A DNA stretch of 64,000 nt from assembly GCF_004345645.1 (NCBI RefSeq), contig NZ_SLWS01000005.1, forward strand, positions 124,001-188,000, given 5' to 3'. The position numbers were made by a program, and so were the translations under genes. Below the pieces are notes generated by a model, which saw only the letters and a program-made list of their open reading frames with translations, did no database searches and was not told the DNA's origin. The stretch's first letter is position 1, and the number at the start of each line of letters is the position of its first letter. The stretch comes from Actinocrispum wychmicini. GTDB taxonomy: Bacteria; Actinomycetota; Actinomycetes; Mycobacteriales; Pseudonocardiaceae. Below are positions 8,355-15,816 of this stretch, in pieces.

Positions 8355-8831
8355 ATGCCAGACGGTTCGCAGCAGCCGCCGGTGAATCCGGACGCGCAGC
8401 GTGCGGCAGAGCAGATGCGCCACTGGAAGGAGCAGCACCGCGACCCCAACACCGGCGGCTGGCTCGGCAACGTCGTCGCCACCGTCGACGAACTGTTCGC
8501 CGCGGCCGAGGCCGGCCAGTTCGCCGTCAGCCCGGACACCGGCGAGGCCATCATCAAGCAGCTCACGCAGGTCCAGGACCAGGTCACCGAGATGCGAGCG
8601 GACGGGGTCATGGCCGGCTACATGGGCGCCCAGCGGCTCGGCGGTGGATATGCGACGAACATCGCCACGTTCAACCAGCAGGTCACCGAGGAAGGGCCGA
8701 GCAAGGCCCTGGTGCAGTTCGCGAAGGAGCTGGAACAGCTCAAGGCGACGATCAGCAGGAGCATCGCGAACTACGGGGCGAGTGACAGCGCCAACCGGCG
8801 GCAGATCGACACCGCGGGGGGCGACCAGTGA
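8355..8831 (+). CDS. ESX (type VII secretion) associated helical PE-like protein
   Basis: A 158-residue protein predicted to be largely helical, with no signal peptide or membrane segment. The C-terminal half (LGGGYATNIATFNQQ then a long amphipathic helix) resembles small PE/WXG100-like proteins encoded first in EspG-containing cassettes of Pseudonocardiales. The stop overlaps the start of the following lipoprotein (GTGA). The context of a DUF3558 lipoprotein, PPE-like protein and EspG supports a role as a secreted or heterodimer partner. Sequence alone gives only a weak family match. Confidence 0.6.
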   Translation: MPDGSQQPPVNPDAQRAAEQMRHWKEQHRDPNTGGWLGNVVATVDELFAAAEAGQFAVSPDTGEAIIKQLTQVQDQVTEMRADGVMAGYMGAQRLGGGYATNIATFNQQVTEEGPSKALVQFAKELEQLKATISRSIANYGASDSANRRQIDTAGGDQ

Positions 8832-9385
8832 GTCGGCGCAGGTTGGTGTTCATGGCGGTGACAGGTACGGCCGCCGTCCTGTTGGCGGGTTGTTCGGACA
8901 AGACCGCTGGTTTGCCGCAGGCCAGTGGCGACGTGACCGCCACCACCTCGACCTCGACTCGGCCATCCACCGGGTCGACGTCGTCGAGCGCACCGAAGGT
9001 GGACGTTGACGATCCTTGCGGTCTGATGTCCTCGGCCGAGGCTGGCGGTGTGGGCTACCACGATGGCACCGCCAAGACGGTTCTCGGCAAATACACGGTC
9101 TGTAATTGGGGCGGTGCCTCAGGTGGTGAGGGGCTCGCGATCGGCCACGCCAAGAACAGCCTGGCGGGGCTTGGCGGTCACAGCACCGACATCGGTACGC
9201 GGCACAAGGCCGCCACACTCCCGCCCGTGCCGTACATCGGCAGCGGCGGATGCACCATCGGCTTGGAGCTGTCGGACTCGACCTCCCTGATCATCATCGG
9301 CAACCCGCCGGGCGGACAGCCGGACGACGTGGCATGTCCGAAAGTGAATCAAGTGGCCAAGATCATCGATCCGAAGTTGTCGTAG
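8828..9385 (+). CDS. DUF3558 family lipoprotein
   Basis: A 185-residue precursor with signal peptide and lipobox VLLAGC (Cys near residue 19), then a Thr/Ser-rich linker and a compact domain from about residue 57 (VDDPCGLMSSAEA, YTVCNWGG, GGCTIGLEL, ACPKVNQVAKII). Paired cysteines and the DPC-LLS-like opening are typical of DUF3558, a cell-envelope family found beside ESX genes. It starts at GTG 8828 inside the previous stop. Function is unknown. It sits in the middle of the ESX cassette and is probably co-transcribed. Confidence 0.8.
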   Translation: MSRRRLVFMAVTGTAAVLLAGCSDKTAGLPQASGDVTATTSTSTRPSTGSTSSSAPKVDVDDPCGLMSSAEAGGVGYHDGTAKTVLGKYTVCNWGGASGGEGLAIGHAKNSLAGLGGHSTDIGTRHKAATLPPVPYIGSGGCTIGLELSDSTSLIIIGNPPGGQPDDVACPKVNQVAKIIDPKLS

Positions 9386-9393
9386 GGGGCGAC

Positions 9394-10608
9394 ATGGTTG
9401 ACGGTCCCAAGGTTCCCAAGGCTGACACCCACTACATGGGTGTCGACCACCGCGAGCTGAAAGCTTGGACTGACGCCGGCCAGCCGGGTGATGCCAACGA
9501 TCTCAGCGATGTGTGGAAGTCGATGGGCAACGGTCTCAACGACGCCGCCGAGAAGTTGATGGTCGCGGTGTTCGGCTCGGAGTCCGGGTGGACGGGGGCG
9601 GCCGCCAACGCGATGCGGGCCCAGTTGCAGAAGGTCGCCGAGTGGAGTGAGCAGACCGGCGACTCGTTCACCAAGGCCAGCCAGGCGTTCGTCAAACAGG
9701 GTGAGTCGGTTGGCGCGGCCAAGTCGGCGATGCCGGAGCCGGTGGACTACGACCCGACGAAGATGATCAGGGACGCGGCTCTCAGCGCCAACCCTGTGCA
9801 GATCGCCATGCTGCCGTACGACATGCACAAGCAGCACCAGGCTTCTCAGGAGGCGCATCAGCGGGCCGCTGATGTCGTGCAGAAACGGGACACCGAGTTG
9901 GCGGCCGCCGCTCAGTCCATTCCGCCGTTCGAGCCGCCGCCCGCGTTGGGCGGGGAGGGTGCCAAGAAGCCGGACCAGCATGGGCCGTCGGTGCCCGGCG
10001 GGCCCGGGTTGCCCGGTGGTCAGCCGCGGGTCGGCGGCGGGGGCAATGGTGGTGGCGGTCGCCCTGGTGGGGGGCGTGGTGGCGGTCCTGGCACGGGCGG
10101 ACCTGGTGGGCGGCCCGCTGGTGGTGCCGGGCCGGGTATGGGGGCGCAGCCCGATGACCGGGACAACAACAATCCCCCGCCGCCCAGCTTTGGGATGCCG
10201 TCGTTGCCGATGGGGACGGGGACGTCCGGGTTCGCGCCGTCCGGCAGTCCGCCGACGAGCGGGATCGGACCGGGTGGTGGCCCTGGGTTCGGTGGGGCGG
10301 CGGCCGCCGGTGGTGGCGGTGGCTTCGGTGGTGGTTTCGGCGGCAGTGCTTTCGGGTCGCCGGGTGCCGGGTTCGGGCCGACCGGAGCAGGGGCGGGAGC
10401 CGGCGCAGGCACGCCACCTGGACCGGGCGGTGCGCGGGGTGCGGCGGGCGGTCGCGGCGGGGGTGCCGGTGGCATGGGCGCCGGCGGGCACAAGGGTGAA
10501 GGCGGCGAGGACGAGCAGCACCAGCGGCCGTCGTACCTGGTCGAGCCCGACCCGGACGCGATGTTCGGCACGGACCAGATGACCGCGCCACCGGTGATCG
10601 GCGGATGA
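9394..10608 (+). CDS. PPE-like ESX substrate with Gly/Pro-rich C-terminus
   Basis: A 404-residue protein. The N-terminal ~180 residues are a helical PPE/WXG100-like domain with ESGWTGAAANAMRAQL as the turn motif (near residue 65) and HYMGVDHRELKAW near the start. From about residue 195 on it is extremely rich in Gly, Pro and Ala, ending RPSYLVEPDPDAMFGTDQM. ATG 9394 follows AGGGGGCGAC, and the in-frame extension upstream lies within the DUF3558 gene. The stop overlaps the start of espG. Secretion by an unlinked ESX machine with EspG as chaperone is inferred from the family and neighbours. Confidence 0.8.
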   Translation: MVDGPKVPKADTHYMGVDHRELKAWTDAGQPGDANDLSDVWKSMGNGLNDAAEKLMVAVFGSESGWTGAAANAMRAQLQKVAEWSEQTGDSFTKASQAFVKQGESVGAAKSAMPEPVDYDPTKMIRDAALSANPVQIAMLPYDMHKQHQASQEAHQRAADVVQKRDTELAAAAQSIPPFEPPPALGGEGAKKPDQHGPSVPGGPGLPGGQPRVGGGGNGGGGRPGGGRGGGPGTGGPGGRPAGGAGPGMGAQPDDRDNNNPPPPSFGMPSLPMGTGTSGFAPSGSPPTSGIGPGGGPGFGGAAAAGGGGGFGGGFGGSAFGSPGAGFGPTGAGAGAGAGTPPGPGGARGAAGGRGGGAGGMGAGGHKGEGGEDEQHQRPSYLVEPDPDAMFGTDQMTAPPVIGG

Positions 10609-11348
10609 TCTCCGAGCTTTCGTTGCCCGCACTCGACATGCTGTGGGAGGACATGAAGCTCGGTACCTTCCCGTTCCCGCTGGAGATCCGGTCGCACGGC
10701 GAAACCGTCGAGGAGCGCATCCGGATCAAGACCGCGGTGTACTCCGACCTGGAGCGCCGCGGCCTGGTTCGGGGGCGGCGGCCGGAGCCGGAGCTTGAGG
10801 ACGTCCTGCGTCTGCTGGCCCGTCCGACGATCAGCATCGACGCCGTCGCCATGGTCGACATGGCCGGTGAGCCGACAAAGGCCATGGTCGTGGCTACCGG
10901 GAGGCACGCTCTCCTTGCCGTACAAGGAGATCTGACTGTCACGCTCACATCCGTCCGGGAGACCGCGCTGACGTCCTCGATCGTGGAGGTGTTGCCGCAC
11001 GTCAAAGCCGGCCCCGGGGTGCCGGTGAGCATGCCGGTGGACGACCTGAACGCCCGTGGCGCGCACCGCAGGCCGGACCCCGAGGACAAGATGAAGCTGC
11101 AACGCCTCGCGGCGGTGATGCAGCGGCCGGTTGTCCGCGCCGGTCAGTTCGGCATCACGGTCCGGGATCCGCACGGCAAGGCCACCAGGCTCCCCGGCAT
11201 CACCTGGTTCGACACGGATGCCGGCCGGTACATGAACGTGCTCCGGGCCGCGAGCGACGGCGAGGAGTGGCTGACGCTCACCCCGGCCGACAGCGGCCGG
11301 ATATCCCACCGGTTGTCCGAGGAACTTCTGCACGCCCTGAAGCGTTAG
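10605..11348 (+). CDS. espG: ESX secretion-associated protein EspG
   Basis: A 247-residue cytosolic protein of the EspG family, the chaperones that bind PE/PPE heterodimers near the PPE tip and deliver them to the ESX ATPase. Typical features are the opening ELSLPALDMLWEDMKLG, alternating strands with DAVAMVDMAGE, and a C-terminal FGITVRDPHGKATR then ITWFDTDAGRYM segment. ATG 10605 overlaps the PPE-like gene stop (ATGA), so the two are coupled. No EccABCDE or MycP genes are in the window, so the cassette depends on a secretion system elsewhere. Confidence 0.88.
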   Translation: MISELSLPALDMLWEDMKLGTFPFPLEIRSHGETVEERIRIKTAVYSDLERRGLVRGRRPEPELEDVLRLLARPTISIDAVAMVDMAGEPTKAMVVATGRHALLAVQGDLTVTLTSVRETALTSSIVEVLPHVKAGPGVPVSMPVDDLNARGAHRRPDPEDKMKLQRLAAVMQRPVVRAGQFGITVRDPHGKATRLPGITWFDTDAGRYMNVLRAASDGEEWLTLTPADSGRISHRLSEELLHALKR

Positions 11349-11355
11349 GGGAGCC

Positions 11356-11361
11356 TAAGCT
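11356..11361 (+). promoter_or_regulatory. Candidate -10 box of a leaderless DUF3159 mRNA
   Basis: TAAGCT lies exactly 6 nt before GTG 11368, just after the espG stop. This spacing would start transcription at or next to the start codon. No clear -35 is seen. Confidence 0.35.
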
Positions 11362-11367
11362 ATAGGT

Positions 11368-12105
11368 GTGGAGAAGCGGGAGTCGCTCGGGGAGGTGCTC
11401 GGCGGGCGCCGAGGAGCGCTGGACGCGAGCATTCCGCCGGTCGCCTTCGTGGTGGGCTGGCTGGCGGCGCACCAGTCGATCGGGATCGGCGCGGCCGCGG
11501 CGGTCGTCGCCAGCGTGCTTCTGGGCACGTACCGGCTGGTTCGTGGTGGCAACGTGGCGGCGCTCGTGGTGAGCGTGGCGATGGTCTCGGCGGGTGCGCT
11601 GATAGCGCTGCACACCGGACGGGCACAGGACTTCTTCCTGATCCGGCTGATGTCCAACGCGGCGAGCGCGTTGCTGTGGGCGGCGAGCATCGTGATCCGC
11701 TGGCCGTTGCTCGGCGTTGTCGTCGGGTTCGTGGTCGACTGGGACAAGAGTTGGCGGTTGGGCCGGAAAACCCGGTGGCGCAAGGACCCTGACCTGCTGC
11801 GGGCGTACGGCCGGGCCAGTTGGGTCTGGGTGCTGCTGCAGTACACGCTGCGGGTGGTCGTGTGGGGATTGCTGTGGTGGGCTGGCGAAGTCGTCGCCTT
11901 GGGTGTGGTGACTGTGGTGTTGAGCTGGCCGTTGGTGGCACTGACGGTGGCGGTCAGTGGAGTTGTGCTGTTCCGCTCACTCCCGAAGGACCACCCCGGC
12001 CTGCGTCACCCGCGAACGAGTTCGGACGGCCGCGGCGCGGACGGCCCGAGCACGTCCACGGCCGCCAACCAGACCGCGCCGGTCGCGCCCTCGGTAGAGA
12101 AGTAG
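11368..12105 (+). CDS. DUF3159 family membrane protein
   Basis: A 245-residue integral membrane protein. The N-terminal LGGRRGALDASIPPVAFV is the DUF3159 opening. About five to six hydrophobic segments follow (residues 19-37, 40-56, 65-82, 105-122, 152-175, 178-196). The last 45 residues are hydrophilic, Ser/Thr rich, and are encoded antisense to the end of the GlcNAc kinase gene (12006-12105). It has no leader and no Shine-Dalgarno. Function is unknown; homologues are common in actinobacteria. Confidence 0.8.
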   Translation: MEKRESLGEVLGGRRGALDASIPPVAFVVGWLAAHQSIGIGAAAAVVASVLLGTYRLVRGGNVAALVVSVAMVSAGALIALHTGRAQDFFLIRLMSNAASALLWAASIVIRWPLLGVVVGFVVDWDKSWRLGRKTRWRKDPDLLRAYGRASWVWVLLQYTLRVVVWGLLWWAGEVVALGVVTVVLSWPLVALTVAVSGVVLFRSLPKDHPGLRHPRTSSDGRGADGPSTSTAANQTAPVAPSVEK

Positions 12106-12956
12106 ATCGGCAGGTCCTGAAGCCGTTGCCGGAGCAGCACGCCCACCGGGCTCTCCGGCCCGACCACGCTCCCGATCAGCACGAGCGGCGACCGTTCCTC
12201 CGGCGCCCGCGTCTCTTGCACCATCCTGACCAGGACGTCCACGGTCCGGTGCACGATGTCCATGGCCACCGGGTCCTCTTCGCCGAACGCCGCGCTGACG
12301 AATGGCGCGAACCGGGCCAGCCGGATGGGCTGCTCGGCGTTCGCGGCGGTGATCAGCCGGGCGCGGATCTCGTCCCGGTCGCGGTTGTACGTGCCCAGCG
12401 CCTCATTGAGGACGGCCTTGGCCAGCGCCCCGTCCGGAACGTGCGTCTCGACGAGTTTCAGCACGGCGCGGACGGCTTCGCGGCCCATCCAGTACGCGGA
12501 GCCCTCGTCACCGAGCAGCCAGCCGATGCCGCCGATGGTCTTCACGGCCCGCCGTTGCTCGATGCGGGAGGCGATGGAGCCGGTGCCGGCGACCAGGATC
12601 GTGCCCACGGGCTCGCTGGTCATCGACGCGAATGCGGCCTCCTGGTCGGTCACCACGCGAGGTGTGCAGCCGAGGCCGATCCGCGCCCACGTCTCGTGGA
12701 ACACGCCGGCGACCGAGGGATCGGAGAGCTTGGCCGAACCCGCCATGCCCACCACGCAAGCCTGGCAGCCGGCCGGGTCGAGGTCGGCCACGGCGAGGGT
12801 GATCGCCTCGGCGATCCGGCCCGCCGCCACATCGAAGGGGTGCGAGTTGGGGTTCGCGCCACCGGAGGCGCCCCGGCCGAGGCGGAACCCCGCCAGGTCA
12901 ACCGCCAGTGCCCGGGTTCCGGTGCCGCCCGCGTCCACGCCGACCACGTAGCTCAC
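12006..12956 (-). CDS. N-acetylglucosamine kinase, BadF/BadG/BcrA ATPase family
   Basis: A 316-residue ASKHA-fold kinase that would phosphorylate N-acetylglucosamine (or a muropeptide sugar) to feed NagA. Visible motifs are phosphate 1 VVGVDAGGTGTRA at the N-terminus, ILVAGTGSIASR (phosphate 2), GGIGWLLGDEGSAYWMGREA characteristic of GlcNAc kinases, and LIGSVVGPES near the C-terminus. It is divergent from nagA across a gap containing a dre operator, and GGAGCAGCA precedes its GTG. Its 3' end overlaps the convergent DUF3159 gene by 100 bp. Sugar specificity is inferred from family and context. Confidence 0.85.
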   Translation of the reverse strand: MSYVVGVDAGGTGTRALAVDLAGFRLGRGASGGANPNSHPFDVAAGRIAEAITLAVADLDPAGCQACVVGMAGSAKLSDPSVAGVFHETWARIGLGCTPRVVTDQEAAFASMTSEPVGTILVAGTGSIASRIEQRRAVKTIGGIGWLLGDEGSAYWMGREAVRAVLKLVETHVPDGALAKAVLNEALGTYNRDRDEIRARLITAANAEQPIRLARFAPFVSAAFGEEDPVAMDIVHRTVDVLVRMVQETRAPEERSPLVLIGSVVGPESPVGVLLRQRLQDLPIYFSTEGATGAVWLAAVDVLGPSAPRPSELVRG

Positions 12957-12987
12957 TGCTGCTCCATTCGGAGTAGTATGGACGTTG

Positions 12988-13022
12988 CCCGCTTCGCCCC
13001 ACCCCCTCGGCGAAGCGGGTTT
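12988..13022 (+). terminator. Hairpin with T-tail in the nagK-nagA divergent gap
   Basis: CCCGCTTCGCC (12988-12998) pairs perfectly with GGCGAAGCGGG (13009-13019), followed by TTT. It reads as a plus-strand terminator although the genes on both sides point away from it. It could end transcripts from DUF3159 that run antisense through the kinase gene. It would also form in the kinase 5' leader if transcription starts upstream of it. Confidence 0.6.
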
Positions 13023-13091
13023 CTCACATCGTGACTCGGAATCTGGTCAATAATTAACTAGACTCGGTGGATTGTTCGCGGATACGCTAGC

Positions 13092-13107
13092 ACTGGTCTG
13101 GACCAAT
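13092..13107. promoter_or_regulatory. dre operator (DasR-responsive element) of nagA
   Basis: ACTGGTCTGGACCAAT matches the known dre consensus ACTGGTCTAGACCANT at all but one central base. It lies 12 bp before the nagA TTG and just downstream of a possible TACGCT -10 (13083-13088), so DasR bound here would cover the transcription start. It may also control the divergent kinase gene. Confidence 0.85.
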
Positions 13108-13119
13108 TGGAGGGGAAGT

Positions 13120-14304
13120 TTGAGTACTGTCCTCGCCGCGGAGAAGGCCCTGATCGGCCGCGGCATCACCGGTCCCGTGTCAGTTCGCATCGAGGACGGT
13201 CGGATCGTCGAGGTCACCGAGGGTGCCGCCGACGGTGCACGTGCCGGCCTGCTCACCCCCGGTCTGGTCGACATCCAGGTGAACGGCGCGTTCGGCGCGG
13301 ACTTCGCCGAGATCGACGAAGAGGGCATGCGCCGCATCGTCAGCGACCTGCCGCGGACGGGTGTGACCCGGTTCCTGCCCACGCTGATCACCGCCGACCT
13401 GTCCCAACTGCTGGAACAGGCACGGATTGTACTCAACGCGGTGTCCACTGTGAACGGTCAAGGCGCACGCTCCCTTGGCGTGCACCTGGAAGGACCATTC
13501 CTCTCCCCCAAACGGCCGGGTGTGCACGACCCCAGCCTGATGGTCCCGCCGACACCCGAACGCGTCGAGAAGATGCTTGAGCTGCCGTCACTGCGCATGG
13601 TGACGCTCGCCCCCGAGATGCCAGGAGGCATCGAGGCGATCCATCGGCTCACCGCCGCGGGCGTCCTGGTCGCGGTGGGCCACACGGACGCGACCGGTGT
13701 GCAGACCACCCACGCGGCCGACGCGGGCGCCGGGATGATCACCCACCTGTTCAACGCCCAGCGCGGTCTCGGCCACCGGGAACCGGGCGTCCCCGGAGTC
13801 GCCCTCGTGGACGACCGCTACACCCTCGGCCTGATCGCCGACCTAGCCCACGTGGGCGCGGACGCGTGCCGCCTGGTGTTCAAGGCGGCCGGCGACCGGG
13901 TGGCACTGGTGACCGACGCGGTCGCAGCCGCGGGCATGCCGCCGGGCGTCTACCGCCTGGGCGGCGCCGACGTGCTCCTGTCCGACGATGGAGTGCCCCG
14001 TTCGGCGGACGGCACCATCGCGGGCTCAGCCCTGACGCTCGACCGCGCGGTGCGCAACATCATCTCGATCGGCGTTGACCCCGTCGTGGCCTTCCGAGCC
14101 GCCACAATCGTCCCCGCGGACACCATCGGCGAGCCGGCGATGGGCCGGATCGAGGTCGGCGCCCTGGCCGACCTGGTGCTGTGGGACGACGAACTGAAGC
14201 CCGCCAAAGTCTGGGTGGAAGGCAAACTCGTCCACGACAAGGAAACCGCCGAACCGGAAACCCCGATCCCCCCACACCGCGAGACCGCGCCCCAACCGTC
14301 GTAA
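13120..14304 (+). CDS. nagA: N-acetylglucosamine-6-phosphate deacetylase
   Basis: Hydrolyses GlcNAc-6-phosphate to glucosamine-6-phosphate and acetate. The 394-residue amidohydrolase has the expected elements: GLVDIQVNGAFGADF, metal-ligand Glu in HLEGPFLSPKRPGVHD, metal-ligand His in VGHTDAT and THLFNAQRGL, and catalytic Asp in LVTDAVAAAG. TTG 13120 follows GGAGGGGAAG at ideal spacing and immediately follows the dre operator; a longer TTG-initiated frame from 13072 would translate through the operator and is unlikely. Works with the adjacent kinase and the SIS deaminase in amino-sugar use. Confidence 0.93.
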   Translation: MSTVLAAEKALIGRGITGPVSVRIEDGRIVEVTEGAADGARAGLLTPGLVDIQVNGAFGADFAEIDEEGMRRIVSDLPRTGVTRFLPTLITADLSQLLEQARIVLNAVSTVNGQGARSLGVHLEGPFLSPKRPGVHDPSLMVPPTPERVEKMLELPSLRMVTLAPEMPGGIEAIHRLTAAGVLVAVGHTDATGVQTTHAADAGAGMITHLFNAQRGLGHREPGVPGVALVDDRYTLGLIADLAHVGADACRLVFKAAGDRVALVTDAVAAAGMPPGVYRLGGADVLLSDDGVPRSADGTIAGSALTLDRAVRNIISIGVDPVVAFRAATIVPADTIGEPAMGRIEVGALADLVLWDDELKPAKVWVEGKLVHDKETAEPETPIPPHRETAPQPS

Positions 14305-14338
14305 AAGATCCATTGCCACCCGCCTCAACCGCGGCGGC

Positions 14339-14409
14339 AAATCCCCCACCCTCTCCGGGGGGCGACCCCGGGGCCAGCGTATCGCTGGAGAGGGTGCGGG
14401 TGGGGGTTT
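14339..14409. terminator. Large imperfect hairpin between convergent nagA and SIS genes
   Basis: The gap 14305-14609 has no gene. CACCCTCTCC (14347-14356) pairs with GGAGAGGGTG (14387-14396), and the outer AAATCCCCC with GGGGGTTT (14402-14409), with a 5-nt bulge. An inner CCAGCG-TAT-CGCTGG forms a second stem. It probably terminates nagA and the opposing SIS gene. The length and internal symmetry are also those of a dispersed intergenic element. A further AATCACCC/GGGGGATT pair lies at about 14449-14468. Confidence 0.5.
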
Positions 14410-14609
14410 CGGGGATGCGAGCCCGTGCGAGTGGGCCGCTCGCGCGGGAATCACCCAAGTGGGGGATTGGGGCTTGCCTCGGAGTCCCGGCCGCGAAAGC
14501 CGAGGTGGCGCCACCGCCGAATACAACCAAGGTATTAGGGCGCAACTGCGGCGACGCCAGGAACCGCCTCGATGCCAACGCTCATCGAACGGGGACTTCG
14601 AGCAACGAC

Positions 14610-15653
14610 CTAGAGGGTGCGGGTGACTTTGGACAGGCCGCGTGGGTTGTCGGGGTCTCCGCCACGGGCCAGGGACAGGCCGAGGGCGAGGCTTTGCAGG
14701 GGCAGCACCTCGAGGATGGGGGCTACTTCCTCAGCGGTGGTGGGCAGCGGGATTCGGGAACTGGCGGGCATGTCCTGGGCGGCGGAGCCGACGGCGAGTA
14801 CGTCTGCTCCGCGCTGCCGCACGGCCTGGACGATCTCGCGCATGGCTTCGCCGCCTTTGCCGGCGCTGGTGACGGCCACTACGCCGGTGTCGGAGTCGAT
14901 GGCGGCGACGGGGCCGTGCAGGAGGTCGGCGCCGCTGTAGGCGCGGGCGGCCAGGTATGTTGTCTCGGCCAGTTTGAGGGCGCCTTCGGCGGCTGTGGCT
15001 GAGGAGTAGCCGCGGCCGGTGGTGACCATCCGTTCCACGTAGCGGTACCGGGCGACTGCTTCGGTCACTGGGGATTCCATGGTGGACAACGCTTCCGCGG
15101 CCAGTGCCGGCAGGTCCATGGCGTCCGTGCCGTGTCCACCTCGGACGGCGTCGATCAGGAGGTAAAGGCTCAGCAGGGTGGCCGAGTAGGTTTTGGTGGC
15201 CGCTACCGCTATCTCCTTGCCCGCGCCGATGTCGACGGACAGTTCCGCCGCCGAGTTCAGGTCCGAGGTGGGGTTGTTGGTCACCGCGACGGTCAGTGCG
15301 CCCTGCAGGCGGGCCTGCCGGGTGGCTTCGATCAGGTCGGGGGAGCCGCCGCTCTGGCTGACTACCAGGTACAGCACGTCGGACAGGTCGGGTTTGGCCC
15401 CGTACAGCGTCGTGGTGGAGGCCGACACCAGCCCGGCGGGCAGTTCCAGCAGCACCTCGATGAGATATTTGGCGTACAGCGCCGCGTGGTCGCTGGAGCC
15501 ACGGGCGGCGAGCAGCACGAACCGGGGCCGGCGTTCGGCCAGTACGGTGGCCACCTGTGCGATCTCGGCCTGGCGTGCGGTGATGGCGGCGAACACCTGG
15601 GGCTGCTCGGCGATCTCGGCACGCATGTGCTGGCCGGGCGCGGCGTCGGTCAT
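14610..15653 (-). CDS. SIS domain protein, probable glucosamine-6-phosphate deaminase (NagB-II type)
   Basis: A 347-residue protein with two SIS domains like the isomerase half of GlmS, but with no N-terminal glutaminase domain. First SIS: LLAARGSSDHAALYAKYLIE and VVSQSGGSPDLIEATRQA (about residues 48-115). Second: VTTGRGYSSATAAEGALKLAET (about 213-235). Ends PRGLSKVTRTL like GlmS. In DasR-controlled amino-sugar clusters such proteins convert glucosamine-6-phosphate to fructose-6-phosphate and ammonia. A dre site just upstream supports this; a sugar isomerase role is the alternative. Confidence 0.85.
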   Translation of the reverse strand: MTDAAPGQHMRAEIAEQPQVFAAITARQAEIAQVATVLAERRPRFVLLAARGSSDHAALYAKYLIEVLLELPAGLVSASTTTLYGAKPDLSDVLYLVVSQSGGSPDLIEATRQARLQGALTVAVTNNPTSDLNSAAELSVDIGAGKEIAVAATKTYSATLLSLYLLIDAVRGGHGTDAMDLPALAAEALSTMESPVTEAVARYRYVERMVTTGRGYSSATAAEGALKLAETTYLAARAYSGADLLHGPVAAIDSDTGVVAVTSAGKGGEAMREIVQAVRQRGADVLAVGSAAQDMPASSRIPLPTTAEEVAPILEVLPLQSLALGLSLARGGDPDNPRGLSKVTRTL

Positions 15654-15662
15654 CGTCCCTCC

Positions 15663-15678
15663 TTAGGTCTAGACCAAT
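15663..15678. promoter_or_regulatory. dre operator in the dasR/SIS divergent region
   Basis: Read on the minus strand, ATTGGTCTAGACCTAA keeps the perfect core GGTCTAGACC of the dre consensus. It lies 10 bp upstream of the SIS gene start and 139 bp before dasR, so DasR probably represses the deaminase gene and may autoregulate. Confidence 0.8.
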
Positions 15679-15816
15679 CGTATCGCGTGGGCAATCGTGT
15701 CCGGCGGGTGAGACGACTGGTGCCAGTTTGTCACTCCAACGGGCAACTCGGCGGGGTTTGATCGCATCTGAGCCGGTGGCAGGGCATGCTGTGGGGGTAC
15801 GCCTGAGGAGGAGGCC

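Noticed and set aside
10020..11333. Large Pro-rich minus-strand frame across the PPE-like and espG genes
   Set aside because: It mirrors the Gly-rich tail of the PPE-like protein on the other strand; coding signals and overlaps support the plus-strand genes.
12978..13034. 18-residue leader peptide MDVARFAPPPRRSGFLTS in the nagK-nagA gap
   Set aside because: It overlaps the terminator hairpin, has no ribosome-binding site and no regulatory codon pattern.
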